Origin: an uncultured Acidimicrobiales bacterium
GTDB taxonomy: Bacteria; Actinomycetota; Acidimicrobiia; Acidimicrobiales; SZUA-35
DNA length: 64,000 nucleotides
Direction of reading: 5' to 3'
Assembly (NCBI GenBank): GCA_937922805.1
Contig: CALAJV010000013.1
Location: 21,077 to 85,076, forward strand
How positions within the stretch are numbered: position 1 is the first letter of the stretch; the number at the start of each line of letters is the position of its first letter. Shown here one piece after another: positions 40,751 to 49,699 of this stretch. Position numbers and translations under genes: made by a program. A model generated the notes under the pieces. That model made no database searches, was not told the DNA's origin, and was given only the letters and a program-made list of their open reading frames with translations.

Positions 40751-43700
40751 CTAGTTCCCAACCTTGATCTCGACATCAACAACGTAGGTCGCTCCAGATC
40801 CTCGCCGTCGGAACTGGAACGAGCGATCCCGCAAGGAGCCACCTGCAGCAGCGACGCCCTGCAGCTGTTCTGCAAAGGCCGAATCGATCACAGCGACCAG
40901 GCTCTCATCAACCGACAGGAAGAACATAGGGAAGAACCCGACCACGTCAGCGCCGCCAATGTCTCTTACCGCGCTCTCAAGGGTGTCAGAAATTCCAGGA
41001 TTATCGTACGGATCGGCCGCATCAGTAACTAGACCTGATGCTTCTGTGATCCGTTCGGCCAAGCCAGCTGGATCAGCAGCGACGGTAACCGGATCGAGCG
41101 GTTCGATAATCTGTTCGATCGCTCGTTGAAGCTCATCAGCAACGTCTTGGATCTTCTTTCGAACCGGGCTACTGCTTCCCGGTTCGTCTTCCAACAAGAT
41201 AGCAACATGACCAATGAGTTCTGGCAGCGATCCGGCTCGAACGTCGACCTCATTCACGGCGACAAAATTCTGGTACTCGTACCGGCCGATGTTGTCGGGG
41301 ATCATCCACGTATCACCATCGTCGCGCCCCTTCGGTCCGTCGTAGCGGAACGAGTTAGTAACTGTAGTCGAGCCCCTAACTCCCGGCGTGGTCCGAAATT
41401 CGATCACGACCAGACGAGGCTCATCACCGTTTTGAAGACCGCCTTCTTCTCCGGCATCAGCAACGAAAAGCTTGTTGTAGTCGATTGTGAGCGAGTTGCC
41501 GGAAGCCGCTGTTGTCGACACGGCCCGGCGTGGAACCAAATTGGCAGGCCCACCGTCGCCTAGTGGCATAATCCCCGGCCGAACGAGCGCAATCCGATCT
41601 AGGACTAGTTCGCCTTCGAGTCGGCCAAAGTCGAGCACTCGAGTACCAGCGCTTAGCTCGGTAGGTCCGAGGTAGACCCAGGTGAAGTTCGATCCGATGG
41701 AACCGCCCAATCCTTCACCTGGTTGTTGCACCCCGTCGAAACCCCACGTCAGTTGGTCCTTGCTGTTCGTCGTCGCTCGCCGACGAATCCAAAGGTCATA
41801 AGAGCCAGCAGTGGTAATGGGAATTTCGTAGCTAAGTCGAGCGCCGTCAACTCGCGTTGTCTCAGGGCCAGCCAGTGACACGACTGTGTTGATCGCTGGT
41901 ACGCCAACCGCTCCGGTGGCGCCGCCTCTTCCCCATCCGGAGTCGTTTCGAGTCGTGTAGTTCTCGGCCTCGAACACGATTACGTCTTGTGGGATCCCAC
42001 CTTCGGGGATTAGCGGCTCACCGAATGGATCTTCTAGTTCCGGGGCTGGGGCGTCCGGCGACAAGTCCAATCGATAGGTCAGCGACAATGTAGGGTCGAT
42101 GACCATGGCCAGTTCGCTACCCCAGATGTCATAGCCATTAAAACCAAACGGCTCTTCGAACTGGGCAACCGCTCCGGTCAAGCCGGGCCCTCCGGTCAGA
42201 TGTATGCAATCAGCAGAGGAATAGACCACTGGCGGCAGGCTGCGGAAGTCAGGGTTGCCTGGTCGGCCTTGCATGGTTCCCAAAAGGTTCGGTGTCTCTA
42301 CATCGGGTCGGGCCCGACTGATGCTGAGATACATGTTCCTCAGCGCCTTTTGACGATCGTTAGATTGGGCTGGGTCGAACGGAACTCCCGGTTGGCCGGC
42401 GATGACGTTGGCAGCGGTAAGACATGCGGCCGTCACCGTTGGGTTGAGCAAGTCGTAGCCGGGCATCACAATTCGGACGTTCGGATCGATTGTTCTCATC
42501 GCGTCAATGCTGACGATTATGTTCTGCGCAGCCCCTCCAAGGCGCACCTCCACATCTTGTTCAGTCTGAGGAAATGCGTTTGCACCACCTTCAGGGAGCA
42601 CCAGGTCGTTGCCGCCAGCGCTGAACGACACAACGTTGTCACTGCAGTCGCCAAGCCCGGCCGCAAGCTTGCTAGCAACAGTCTGATAGTTTGCGGTGCC
42701 GGGTAGCCAATCTCGGCTGAGCGTACTCCCAACCCCTAGTTGGTGTACTCGCCACCCGCGGTTAGTGAACGTTTTGTCCAAGAACGGTCCGACTCGCGCC
42801 GCCCATGAGTCTCCAGCCACGATCAAGTTTTTGGTTCGGCCGCTCGGGCATTCGAACGAATCATCGACCGCGTCAGCGCTAGTCAACGGAATTCCCACCC
42901 GCAGATCGGTAGTTCTATCACCAAAGTACGTTTCGCCACCATGCCGGACGAACGGTACTAGGTAGTAAGTATGGGCACCTTCAAGGCCTGCTATGTCATC
43001 GATATAGACGATCTCGTCAGACCTAGACGGCGCGATTGTGACGTGAAAGGACTCATCTCGATAGATGTTGTAGCCGACATTCCAACCGAAGATTGAGTCG
43101 ATCCCGATGTCTACCTGAGTGGGCCGCTGCCACCGTAATTCGATCTCCGACCTGCTGAGCAGGGTCCCTTGGAAATCTAATGGTGCGCTAAACGCTCCAG
43201 TGCCTAGGTCAGTGAACGTCTCGGGGGCAGCGTCGGGACCAAAAACTCGATCTATTTCGGAATCTATTTCGGCGCCTATTTCAGGGCCTGGTTCTTCGCG
43301 TCCACCAACCGGTCCGTTGTCGACATCAATAGCCGATTGGATCGAACTTGGACTGAAGTTTGGTGGCGAGCTGTCATCGTGGGTAACAATTGAATAGCGG
43401 ACCAGACCTCGGAGGTTACCGATCGGCTCTGACCACGAAACCTTGTCGGGAGCAACGGTGTCGACGTATGAATCGTTACGGTAAACGTTGTAGCCACCAA
43501 CGCTCCCGCTCGAAACCGACCCGGCTGTCCAACGAACGGTCACCTGCTCTCCATCGGAACTAGCAGTTACCGAAGCTGGAGCGACTGGGAGTTGGTTTAC
43601 TAGTGGTTGAGGAACTTGAGGTTCGGCCGACTCGTCTTGGTTGTCTATCTCACCAGTTGACGACGGAGCGGTTGGCCCATCGGCCCGGTTAGCCTGCTGC

Positions 43701-44101
43701 CCAAGATCGACGACAGCCTTTTCCGACATCGGGCTGAAGCCCTGGGGGTCGCCGTTGTCGAATGCCGTTACTTGGAAAACTAGGGTGCCCGAGCGGCCGG
43801 CTACTTCTTCGGTGTGGAAGGTTTGGCCCTTTACCGTGGCCGTGTAGTCATCGTCGAGGTAAATGTTGTAGCCGTCGACTGGGCCATCGGGGTCTGATGA
43901 TGCATTCCACGACACGGTGATCGTCGTGCCCGCTAGTTCTGCCGTCACCCCATCGGGAGTGCTCGGCGCTGAGTTTGCTCCAGCCACACCGGGTAGAAAG
44001 ACCAGCGCAGCTGCTACCGATGCCAGGCTCGTCGCCACGACCAAAATTCTCCGAGCGCGCCAACTGCGCCATGAGAAAGATCCCACCAATTCCGACGTCA
44101 T
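40751..44101 (-). CDS. Secreted FN3 - SGNH hydrolase - carbohydrate-binding multidomain protein
   Basis: ATG 44101 has an AAGGTGG SD sequence and begins a signal peptide ending near AGANSAP. The 1116-residue product contains three FN3-like domains in the first about 400 residues with the GYNIY/VY-x-DD-Y-x-x-TV core. An SGNH/GDSL hydrolase domain follows, with nucleophile S432 in VAGDSWAARV, the GGND block and the C-terminal D-x-x-H (ADCIHL). A CBM6/35-like module starts at VIVFEAENYTTRNDSGW and ends LDFGRLEGELVLDRIALVRPG. The last about 220 residues form an unrecognised domain with a coiled central part. SGNH enzymes deacylate or deacetylate esters, and with a CBM the target is probably an acetylated polysaccharide. 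The protein is likely extracellular. Confidence 0.8.
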   Translation of the reverse strand: MTSELVGSFSWRSWRARRILVVATSLASVAAALVFLPGVAGANSAPSTPDGVTAELAGTTITVSWNASSDPDGPVDGYNIYLDDDYTATVKGQTFHTEEVAGRSGTLVFQVTAFDNGDPQGFSPMSEKAVVDLGQQANRADGPTAPSSTGEIDNQDESAEPQVPQPLVNQLPVAPASVTASSDGEQVTVRWTAGSVSSGSVGGYNVYRNDSYVDTVAPDKVSWSEPIGNLRGLVRYSIVTHDDSSPPNFSPSSIQSAIDVDNGPVGGREEPGPEIGAEIDSEIDRVFGPDAAPETFTDLGTGAFSAPLDFQGTLLSRSEIELRWQRPTQVDIGIDSIFGWNVGYNIYRDESFHVTIAPSRSDEIVYIDDIAGLEGAHTYYLVPFVRHGGETYFGDRTTDLRVGIPLTSADAVDDSFECPSGRTKNLIVAGDSWAARVGPFLDKTFTNRGWRVHQLGVGSTLSRDWLPGTANYQTVASKLAAGLGDCSDNVVSFSAGGNDLVLPEGGANAFPQTEQDVEVRLGGAAQNIIVSIDAMRTIDPNVRIVMPGYDLLNPTVTAACLTAANVIAGQPGVPFDPAQSNDRQKALRNMYLSISRARPDVETPNLLGTMQGRPGNPDFRSLPPVVYSSADCIHLTGGPGLTGAVAQFEEPFGFNGYDIWGSELAMVIDPTLSLTYRLDLSPDAPAPELEDPFGEPLIPEGGIPQDVIVFEAENYTTRNDSGWGRGGATGAVGVPAINTVVSLAGPETTRVDGARLSYEIPITTAGSYDLWIRRRATTNSKDQLTWGFDGVQQPGEGLGGSIGSNFTWVYLGPTELSAGTRVLDFGRLEGELVLDRIALVRPGIMPLGDGGPANLVPRRAVSTTAASGNSLTIDYNKLFVADAGEEGGLQNGDEPRLVVIEFRTTPGVRGSTTVTNSFRYDGPKGRDDGDTWMIPDNIGRYEYQNFVAVNEVDVRAGSLPELIGHVAILLEDEPGSSSPVRKKIQDVADELQRAIEQIIEPLDPVTVAADPAGLAERITEASGLVTDAADPYDNPGISDTLESAVRDIGGADVVGFFPMFFLSVDESLVAVIDSAFAEQLQGVAAAGGSLRDRSFQFRRRGSGATYVVDVEIKVGN

Positions 44102-44261
44102 CGTCGTTACCACCTTGAATATCACGTACCCGTCGTACGTAAGATCCACCCCCACCCACAAGGGGACACGTCAACCAAAGCGGTTTCTGTTAACGGCTAG
44201 TGTAACGATGCTCCGGATCCGGTGCACATCACAAAACTGTGTGTTTATGAACAATCTGCGT

Positions 44262-44283
44262 GTGACATTTAGCAATTTGTCAC
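44262..44283. promoter_or_regulatory. Candidate operator (inverted repeat GTGACA-N10-TGTCAC)
   Basis: Perfect 6-bp arms separated by 10 bp lie in the 237-bp region upstream of the SGNH-CBM gene, in AT-richer DNA. The size and symmetry suit a dimeric regulator site, but no regulator is identified. Confidence 0.3.
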
Positions 44284-44338
44284 CACACAAGTCGGGCTAC
44301 AGCGTAAGGCCACCTTGGACGCGGCCACGTCGCATTCG

Positions 44339-45865
44339 CTACAGGTCACCAGCATCGAGGGCAGCCAGCACAGTCGTCGCGTGACGGCGAACATCATCGA
44401 GATCCTTTAGCCGACGCATCCCACCCAGCTGACGAGCCAACCGGTGATTAGTAGCAAACGACTGCTGATTCCGAGCTAGGAAATCCCAGTACAGCGTCGT
44501 GAATGGGCAGGCCGATTCGCCCGTTCGCTTCTTCGGATCGAAACGGCAGCTCTTGCAGAAATCGCTCATTTTGTTGATGTATGCGCCTCCCGATGCGTAG
44601 GGCTTGGTAGCCATTTGTCCACCGTCGGCGTGTAACGCCATACCGACTACGTTCGGAACCATCACCCACTCGGCCCCGTCGACAAAACTGGCCCACATCC
44701 AGTCCGTCATCGCTTGAGGGTCGACACCAGAAGTTAGGGCGAGGTTGCCGAGCACCATCAATCGTTCGATGTGATGGGCATACCCATTCTTTTCGACGTG
44801 GCCAATAACACTGGAAACACAATTCATATCGGTCGATGCATGACCAGTGAAAGCGGGCGGCACCGGCCGAGTGGCGTCTAGTTCATTCATTTCCCGGTAG
44901 CTCGGCATCCAAAGCCAATAAACGCCCCAAACATACTCACGCCAGCCAAGAACTTGACGGACAAAACCCTCGACCGAATTGATCGGAAGATCTCGTTGTT
45001 GGTACGCATCCTCAGCCGCAGCGACCACTTCGGTTGGATGCAACAAACCAAGGTTCATCGATGACGACAAAGCAGAATGAGCGAGCTTCCACTCATCGCT
45101 TAGCATGGCATCCTCATGAGGCCCGAACGGCTGTAGTCCAAACTCAATGAATTCATTCAACCGAACTAGCGCTTGGGATCGGGTGACTGGCCACATCCCA
45201 CTCGGCCCGCTACCCCAGAGTTGGTCCTTCCCTAGCTGTTCGGCCATTTTGGCCAGAACCTGTTCATCGATCTGGTCTCGTTCGAAAAGGGAAAATGTTG
45301 GCCAGCCCCGACCGTCTTTCGGTGGTGGCTCCCGATTCTCGTGATCAAAGTTCCACTTTCCGCCGACAGGGCTACCATCGCTTTCGACCAGAATGTCGAA
45401 ACGAGTTCGCTGCCAGCGATAAAAGTCTTCCATCTTGAACGATGCTCGGCTGCTGGCCCACTCGCTGAACTCCTCGTAGTGACAGAAGAATTGTTCGTTG
45501 CCGACGACGTCGACCCCGGACGATTCCAGCATGGCTCGACCATCCCAGCTCATTGGCTCCATCGCCAACACCCGTTCGACCTCAAATTCATCGCAATGCT
45601 CGATCAAGCCCGCCGATAGGGTTTCGGCCCAACGTAGATCAACCTCGAAACCGTCTGCTCTAAGCTCTTCGGCAAAGTGGGTCATAGCCGACAACACAAG
45701 ATGAAGACGCTGTCGGTGCCAACGCTTTGACCTTATCTTGGCCTCACTAATCACGAGCAGAACTCGACAGTCGCCGGGATTTCGCTCAGCCAACGGGCCT
45801 ATGTTGCGATTTAGTTGATCACCCAAAACCCAAACCGTGTCCAATGGCCCGGGAGCGCTACTCAT
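44339..45865 (-). CDS. FeS-BCP family photolyase/cryptochrome
   Basis: The 508-residue protein belongs to the iron-sulfur bacterial cryptochromes and photolyases (PhrB/CryB type), which repair (6-4) photoproducts with FAD, a lumazine-type antenna and a [4Fe-4S] cluster. The four cluster Cys are all present: C349 (MNCVSS), C437 and C440 (FCKSC) and C453 (ACPF), one residue off from those remembered for PhrB. The N-terminal WVLGDQLNRNIGPL and the conserved HHIERLMVLGNLALTSGVDP and WVMVPNVVGMALHADGG blocks support FAD binding. The start codon overlaps the stop of the upstream DUF2236 gene as ATGA, so translation is coupled. The gene suggests life in sunlight. Confidence 0.92.
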   Translation of the reverse strand: MSSAPGPLDTVWVLGDQLNRNIGPLAERNPGDCRVLLVISEAKIRSKRWHRQRLHLVLSAMTHFAEELRADGFEVDLRWAETLSAGLIEHCDEFEVERVLAMEPMSWDGRAMLESSGVDVVGNEQFFCHYEEFSEWASSRASFKMEDFYRWQRTRFDILVESDGSPVGGKWNFDHENREPPPKDGRGWPTFSLFERDQIDEQVLAKMAEQLGKDQLWGSGPSGMWPVTRSQALVRLNEFIEFGLQPFGPHEDAMLSDEWKLAHSALSSSMNLGLLHPTEVVAAAEDAYQQRDLPINSVEGFVRQVLGWREYVWGVYWLWMPSYREMNELDATRPVPPAFTGHASTDMNCVSSVIGHVEKNGYAHHIERLMVLGNLALTSGVDPQAMTDWMWASFVDGAEWVMVPNVVGMALHADGGQMATKPYASGGAYINKMSDFCKSCRFDPKKRTGESACPFTTLYWDFLARNQQSFATNHRLARQLGGMRRLKDLDDVRRHATTVLAALDAGDL

Positions 45866-46794
45866 TTGGCTTTGCCCGAGCTATCTACGTCAGGATCAAT
45901 ACGCCCCGAAGGCGTCGGCTGCTTAAAGAGATTCGGGGGAATTGGAGCGCCGCTTCGTACTAGCGCAAGTTTCCACGTTGGCGAAGCTCCGAGGGCCCAA
46001 CGCAAGGTTTGCACTAGCCGACCCCCAAGTGCGGCCGACCGGGGCGAAAGATCTAACCCAAGCTGATCTCGCAATTCCTCTGGAATTGTTGTGGCCGCGG
46101 CCTCAAATAGAAGCCGATACCCGACCTTAACCGGAGGACTGAGTGGAGGTTTACGCAAAAACGACACTGCGTTTACCTGACCGTTTGTTCGAACCCGATC
46201 CGGGTGATCGAGAATCCAGGTTTGCAACTCAGCCGACGTCTCTGGCATTGGATCAGCGCCTAGGAGCGCCCCGACCTTTGTTTGCTCAACCACAAAGCGA
46301 TCGGCATCGGCTTCGGTAAGCGGTTCAGGACCAAACGCTTGATACGCCCGGAGAAACGAGTCGGTCAGAACGTTGTGAACCCACGCTGCCATCTCTGGCT
46401 TCGACGCACTGTATGGTTTGTTTCGCTCGGATGTTCCATGAACCGGTTGATGTGCTCTGCGAACAACTTGAACCGCAGCTTCGACTTCTGGCATAGCTCC
46501 ATAGGTGGTTTCGGTTACATACGCTGCGGTTCGAGATAGACGACCTAACGGGTCGGTCCGGTAGGTCGAATGATCTTCGACTCCGGCTACGACTTCGGCG
46601 TGAGTGGCCTGGACCACCAAGGCTCGAATGCCGCCAACGAAAACCGCCGAGTCGCCGATCACTCGCCACGAAACACAGTCCGGACCCAACAAACCAGGGT
46701 CACCTTCGTAAGCCATCGTATTTTCTAGCGGCGTCGGACCGTGTGAGAATAGGCCGCTCATCGTTGAAACGAACGCGTCCTGGATAGCGCTCAT
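45862..46794 (-). CDS. DUF2236 (MpaB-family) oxygenase
   Basis: This is a typical-length (310 residues) DUF2236 protein: DCVSWRVIGDSAVFVGGIRALVVQATHAEVVAGVEDHSTYRTDPLGRLSRTAAYV, followed by RRAHQPVHGT and EMAAWVHNVLTDSFLRAYQAFGP, all hallmark blocks of the actinobacterial family. The His residues in the HQPVHG and WVHN regions are the likely haem/metal environment. No signal peptide is seen. It is translationally coupled to the photolyase (4-nt ATGA overlap), which hints at a common light or redox stress programme. A perfect short palindrome holding the SD sequence sits directly before the start. It differs from the longer DUF2236 protein at 21048-22601. Confidence 0.88.
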   Translation of the reverse strand: MSAIQDAFVSTMSGLFSHGPTPLENTMAYEGDPGLLGPDCVSWRVIGDSAVFVGGIRALVVQATHAEVVAGVEDHSTYRTDPLGRLSRTAAYVTETTYGAMPEVEAAVQVVRRAHQPVHGTSERNKPYSASKPEMAAWVHNVLTDSFLRAYQAFGPEPLTEADADRFVVEQTKVGALLGADPMPETSAELQTWILDHPDRVRTNGQVNAVSFLRKPPLSPPVKVGYRLLFEAAATTIPEELRDQLGLDLSPRSAALGGRLVQTLRWALGASPTWKLALVRSGAPIPPNLFKQPTPSGRIDPDVDSSGKAK

Positions 46795-46817
46795 GTGCTC
46801 GATCCTCGACCGAGCAC
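46795..46817 (-). promoter_or_regulatory. Hairpin enclosing the SD sequence of the DUF2236 gene
   Basis: On the minus strand GTGCTCG and CGAGCAC pair perfectly and the loop contains the GAGG SD, with the ATG immediately after the second arm. This could limit ribosome access or bind a repressor. Confidence 0.4.
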
Positions 46818-47013
46818 TAAACGGCTCAGTACAGGGTGCCGTTCTCCGACCACTTGTTCACGGTTCTGATGGTTAAACACATGCGGACAATAGCCGACCC
46901 GGTCAAGGCAAAGAAGAACCCGGCGCAGACCTACATGTCGATCAAAGAGCACCATTGCAGGGGCGTGAATATCCAATCGGTTCGACTGTCAGCCACGGCT
47001 CCGCCTAGCCTCG

Positions 47014-47877
47014 TTAGTCCTTAAGCGCCACCGCTACTTCTTCGATCACAGCGAAATCTGATTTCGTATAGTCGACCACGTCAACTGAGGCGTCGCCTAG
47101 CCCAACCCGATATCTGTTGGCGTAACTCGCTTCTTCAAGCAAGTAGATATCATCTCGATCGAATCCGTCGAGTTCCGGAATGCCCCCGTAGATTTTCTCA
47201 ACCACCAAGATGAAGTCTTCACCATCGAGGAACTGGACTCGTCTGCCGTCGTGGGGTCGAGATGTTATCCCGGGCCGGTCGAAGATGTTCGCAACTTCTG
47301 ATGCCGTCAACCGTGCGTCTATTTCTTCCTGATCAAGCGACTGTAGAGGCGGGAGCTCTTCAAGTAGCCGAATGCGTTCTTTGACTTGCTCGAAGCACTC
47401 CATCGACTCCATGCCTTCTCGGGCCCACCCTGCCCGATCGAAAACAGCCGTTACTTCGATCCCGATACCGTCACCGGCAGGAGAGATTCGGCTAGTCAAC
47501 AAAACATCATCTCGACCTGGATAGCGGAACCCGATCCTGGCCTCCCGCTCTCCGCACACCGACCAACCGGGCTCCCAACCAGCTTCAACGGCAACGGCTG
47601 TAAGTGAATCGCTCACCTCTGCGGCCGAATCGAGCGTTCGGAATTCTCTTATCGCCAGCGTTGGAAACCTCTCCCCACCTTGCTCGAACCCCTTGCGGTT
47701 GTTTGAGTCGACTTTTTCCCAACCATCGGGTACTTGATCGATCGCTCCGTTTTCCAACAGCCAATCGAGATCACCCGCAGCTTCGGGGAGTTCGGTCCCG
47801 CAACCAGTAAGCGTGACCACCAACGCAAACATAAACAAGGCCAGCAGCCGCCTAAGTGACCAACCCGCGCTCTTCAT
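47014..47877 (-). CDS. Putative lipoprotein of unknown function
   Basis: The N-terminus RRLLALFMFALVVTLTGC is a lipoprotein signal with lipobox LTGC and Cys 26. The mature part of 262 residues starts DLDWLLENGAIDQVPDGWEKVDS and has alternating beta strands and loops, with two further Cys (WSVCGERE, MECFEQV) that may form a disulfide. It includes the segment TLAIREFRTLDSAAEVSDSLTAVAVEAGW, which is plausible for a small alpha/beta sandwich. No family is recognised. It lies downstream of the sigma factor and beta-helix genes on the same strand, separated by 145 bp that include an inverted repeat, so membership of that operon is uncertain. Confidence 0.6.
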   Translation of the reverse strand: MKSAGWSLRRLLALFMFALVVTLTGCGTELPEAAGDLDWLLENGAIDQVPDGWEKVDSNNRKGFEQGGERFPTLAIREFRTLDSAAEVSDSLTAVAVEAGWEPGWSVCGEREARIGFRYPGRDDVLLTSRISPAGDGIGIEVTAVFDRAGWAREGMESMECFEQVKERIRLLEELPPLQSLDQEEIDARLTASEVANIFDRPGITSRPHDGRRVQFLDGEDFILVVEKIYGGIPELDGFDRDDIYLLEEASYANRYRVGLGDASVDVVDYTKSDFAVIEEVAVALKD

Positions 47878-47900
47878 AATTCGAACCCCTTTGCCATCCG

Positions 47901-47938
47901 CACCCTAGCTCTTCTCCTAGACCCATTTTCCTAGGGTG
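47901..47938. repeat. Inverted repeat between beta-helix and lipoprotein genes
   Basis: Arms CACCCTAG (47901-47908) and CTAGGGTG (47931-47938) are exact complements with a 22-nt loop that contains a further CCTAG. It could end the beta-helix gene transcript or be an operator for the lipoprotein gene; no T-tract settles the matter. Confidence 0.4.
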
Positions 47939-48022
47939 GCCCAAATCAGGCTAGGCCGACTCGAGCGCCAAATCCATCCACCGGGATTGTGGCGAAGAGA
48001 ACCCAGCGCACTTTGGTCTTGA

Positions 48023-49699
48023 TCAGTCTGAATATTGGTGGGCCCCGGCGTCGGCTCGGGGGCCGCGGGCCTTTCCGTCAACGTCAGTTGTCGCATCGGC
48101 AACGCTAGGGACTGAGCTCACCACTCCTGCAGCTGACGGGTTTAGGCGAAGGTTGCCTGATCGCAGATCGCTGAATACCGACACGTCGACTAGTTCGACG
48201 TTGTTCGTCTCGGCAAAGTCGGCACCGGTTCGGTGTCGGATAGGGGCGTCGGTTAGGTTGTTCCGGACTTCTGCTTCATCGCTATCGAAGCGCAGCTCGA
48301 TCGACAACGGCGTATTGCCTTGGGTGATGATCGTGTTGTGCACCACTTTTGTGTTTGGCGAATCCCAAACAATGATCGCCGCATCAGCCGACTCAGCCCT
48401 AGAGTTGCTATACAACCCGGAACTCATGACGATCATGTTGTTGCGGATAAGATCACCCGAGCTTGAATCCGGTTGTTCATTCTCAACGCCCGAGGCGATC
48501 GCTCGATCGACATCGACAAATACGTTCGATTCAATTGTGTTATTGGAAGATCCAATGGCCAGCTGAACAGCCCCGTTCCATAAGTAGTCGGAACCGTCAG
48601 CGGTGTGAAGGTTCTCGAAGCGGGAGTTGCTAACGACCCAACCAGTTCCTCCCAAAATGTTCACTCCGTTAGTCAGTCCAGTTCCGCCCCCATGATCGGT
48701 TCGGGGAGGTCCATCCGAGTAGGAAACAGTCACGTAGTCAACGACACCGTTCGAAGCGCCACCCCCTGGATTCGTCGAATTCGAAATAATGAAAGCTTGA
48801 CCGGCGTCAAGAAGCCGCAAGTTGTAAAATTCAGGTTGATCGGAACCTACAGTTACCTGAACGGCGTGGCGGTACACGTCTCGGATGGTTAGGTTTTGCA
48901 CCTTCAATTCGGTGCTATCAGTCCAAATTCCGGATTCGACCGTTTCACCCCCAACTCGGTTATCCATACCGTTCCCGACAAGAACCACTTCGTCGCAGCG
49001 GGTGCTGTCACCGCGAATAGTCACCCGGTCCGCTCGCACAAGCAGACCGCTAGACAGGTTGTAGGTGCCTGGAGCTAGAAGCACCACCGTGTCATCGGTC
49101 AAACCGTTGATCGCTTCTTGCAATTCGGGTTCGGTGCTTACGTTGACAACTTTTTTGCCTGGATCTGTTACTGCGACATCAGCTAATGGGGGCGCCGTAA
49201 GACACTCACCTCGAGGCGGAATGACGTTTGGGATCGTCGTGTTGGTCGGCTCCGCCGGATCAGTGCCGTCGACAGTTAGTACGTCATCTTCGGCCCCGGG
49301 ATCTGGCTGTTCGTCCGAGTCAGTCGGGCCGTCAAGCTCGGCAGTTTCGGCATCGGGACGGTCGGCGCTAGCTTCACTGTCACTCGGTTCAGTGTCATTC
49401 GGTTCAGTGTCATCAACTGGATTGCCGTCTTGTTCGGCGATGCCGACTCCACCAGAACTGTCACCGTCTGGGGTGCCGAGGACTTGCGTTGTGTTGTCGG
49501 GCCTGCCAAAGGTCGAATTAACCACGCTAGCTACGCCAACGAGACAGACAATTGCAAACAGTGATGTGGCCGCCTGGCTAGCGATCCTCCGACGACGACC
49601 TCTGGCTCGGACTACTTGGCTGCGGTCAGCTTTGTACGGCAAGGCTTGAGCGCTTGCTGTCAGTCGACGTTGGAGTTGGGATTCGAAATCTTCGCTCAT
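48023..49699 (-). CDS. Membrane protein with cytoplasmic anti-sigma-like stub and extracellular right-handed beta-helix
   Basis: The 558-residue protein begins with a short cytoplasmic part (SEDFESQLQRRLTASAQALPYKADRSQVV) like those of membrane proteins encoded after SigE-type sigma factors, then one transmembrane helix at about 42-61. A disordered acidic Asp/Glu/Thr linker (about 70-150) leads to a pectate-lyase-like beta-helix: ELQEAINGLTDDTVVLLAPGTYNLSSGLLVRADRVTIRG, then rungs with NLTIRD, SNSRFENLH, NTIESNVFVDV and LIRNNMIVM. This resembles the 'parallel beta-helix, right-handed repeat' families that bind or cleave polysaccharide. No zinc anti-sigma motif is seen. The start overlaps the sigma factor stop as ATGA. 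An anti-sigma role with a carbohydrate-sensing outer domain is inferred. Confidence 0.7.
   Translation of the reverse strand: MSEDFESQLQRRLTASAQALPYKADRSQVVRARGRRRRIASQAATSLFAIVCLVGVASVVNSTFGRPDNTTQVLGTPDGDSSGGVGIAEQDGNPVDDTEPNDTEPSDSEASADRPDAETAELDGPTDSDEQPDPGAEDDVLTVDGTDPAEPTNTTIPNVIPPRGECLTAPPLADVAVTDPGKKVVNVSTEPELQEAINGLTDDTVVLLAPGTYNLSSGLLVRADRVTIRGDSTRCDEVVLVGNGMDNRVGGETVESGIWTDSTELKVQNLTIRDVYRHAVQVTVGSDQPEFYNLRLLDAGQAFIISNSTNPGGGASNGVVDYVTVSYSDGPPRTDHGGGTGLTNGVNILGGTGWVVSNSRFENLHTADGSDYLWNGAVQLAIGSSNNTIESNVFVDVDRAIASGVENEQPDSSSGDLIRNNMIVMSSGLYSNSRAESADAAIIVWDSPNTKVVHNTIITQGNTPLSIELRFDSDEAEVRNNLTDAPIRHRTGADFAETNNVELVDVSVFSDLRSGNLRLNPSAAGVVSSVPSVADATTDVDGKARGPRADAGAHQYSD

Noticed and set aside
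44261..44284. CRP-type site upstream of the SGNH-CBM gene
   Set aside because: The arms are spaced wrongly for the TGTGA-N6-TCACA consensus, so only a generic inverted repeat is reported.
46836..47024. 62-codon plus-strand frame between the DUF2236 and lipoprotein genes
   Set aside because: No SD or -10 signal and no protein-like pattern; its end overlaps the lipoprotein coding sequence.
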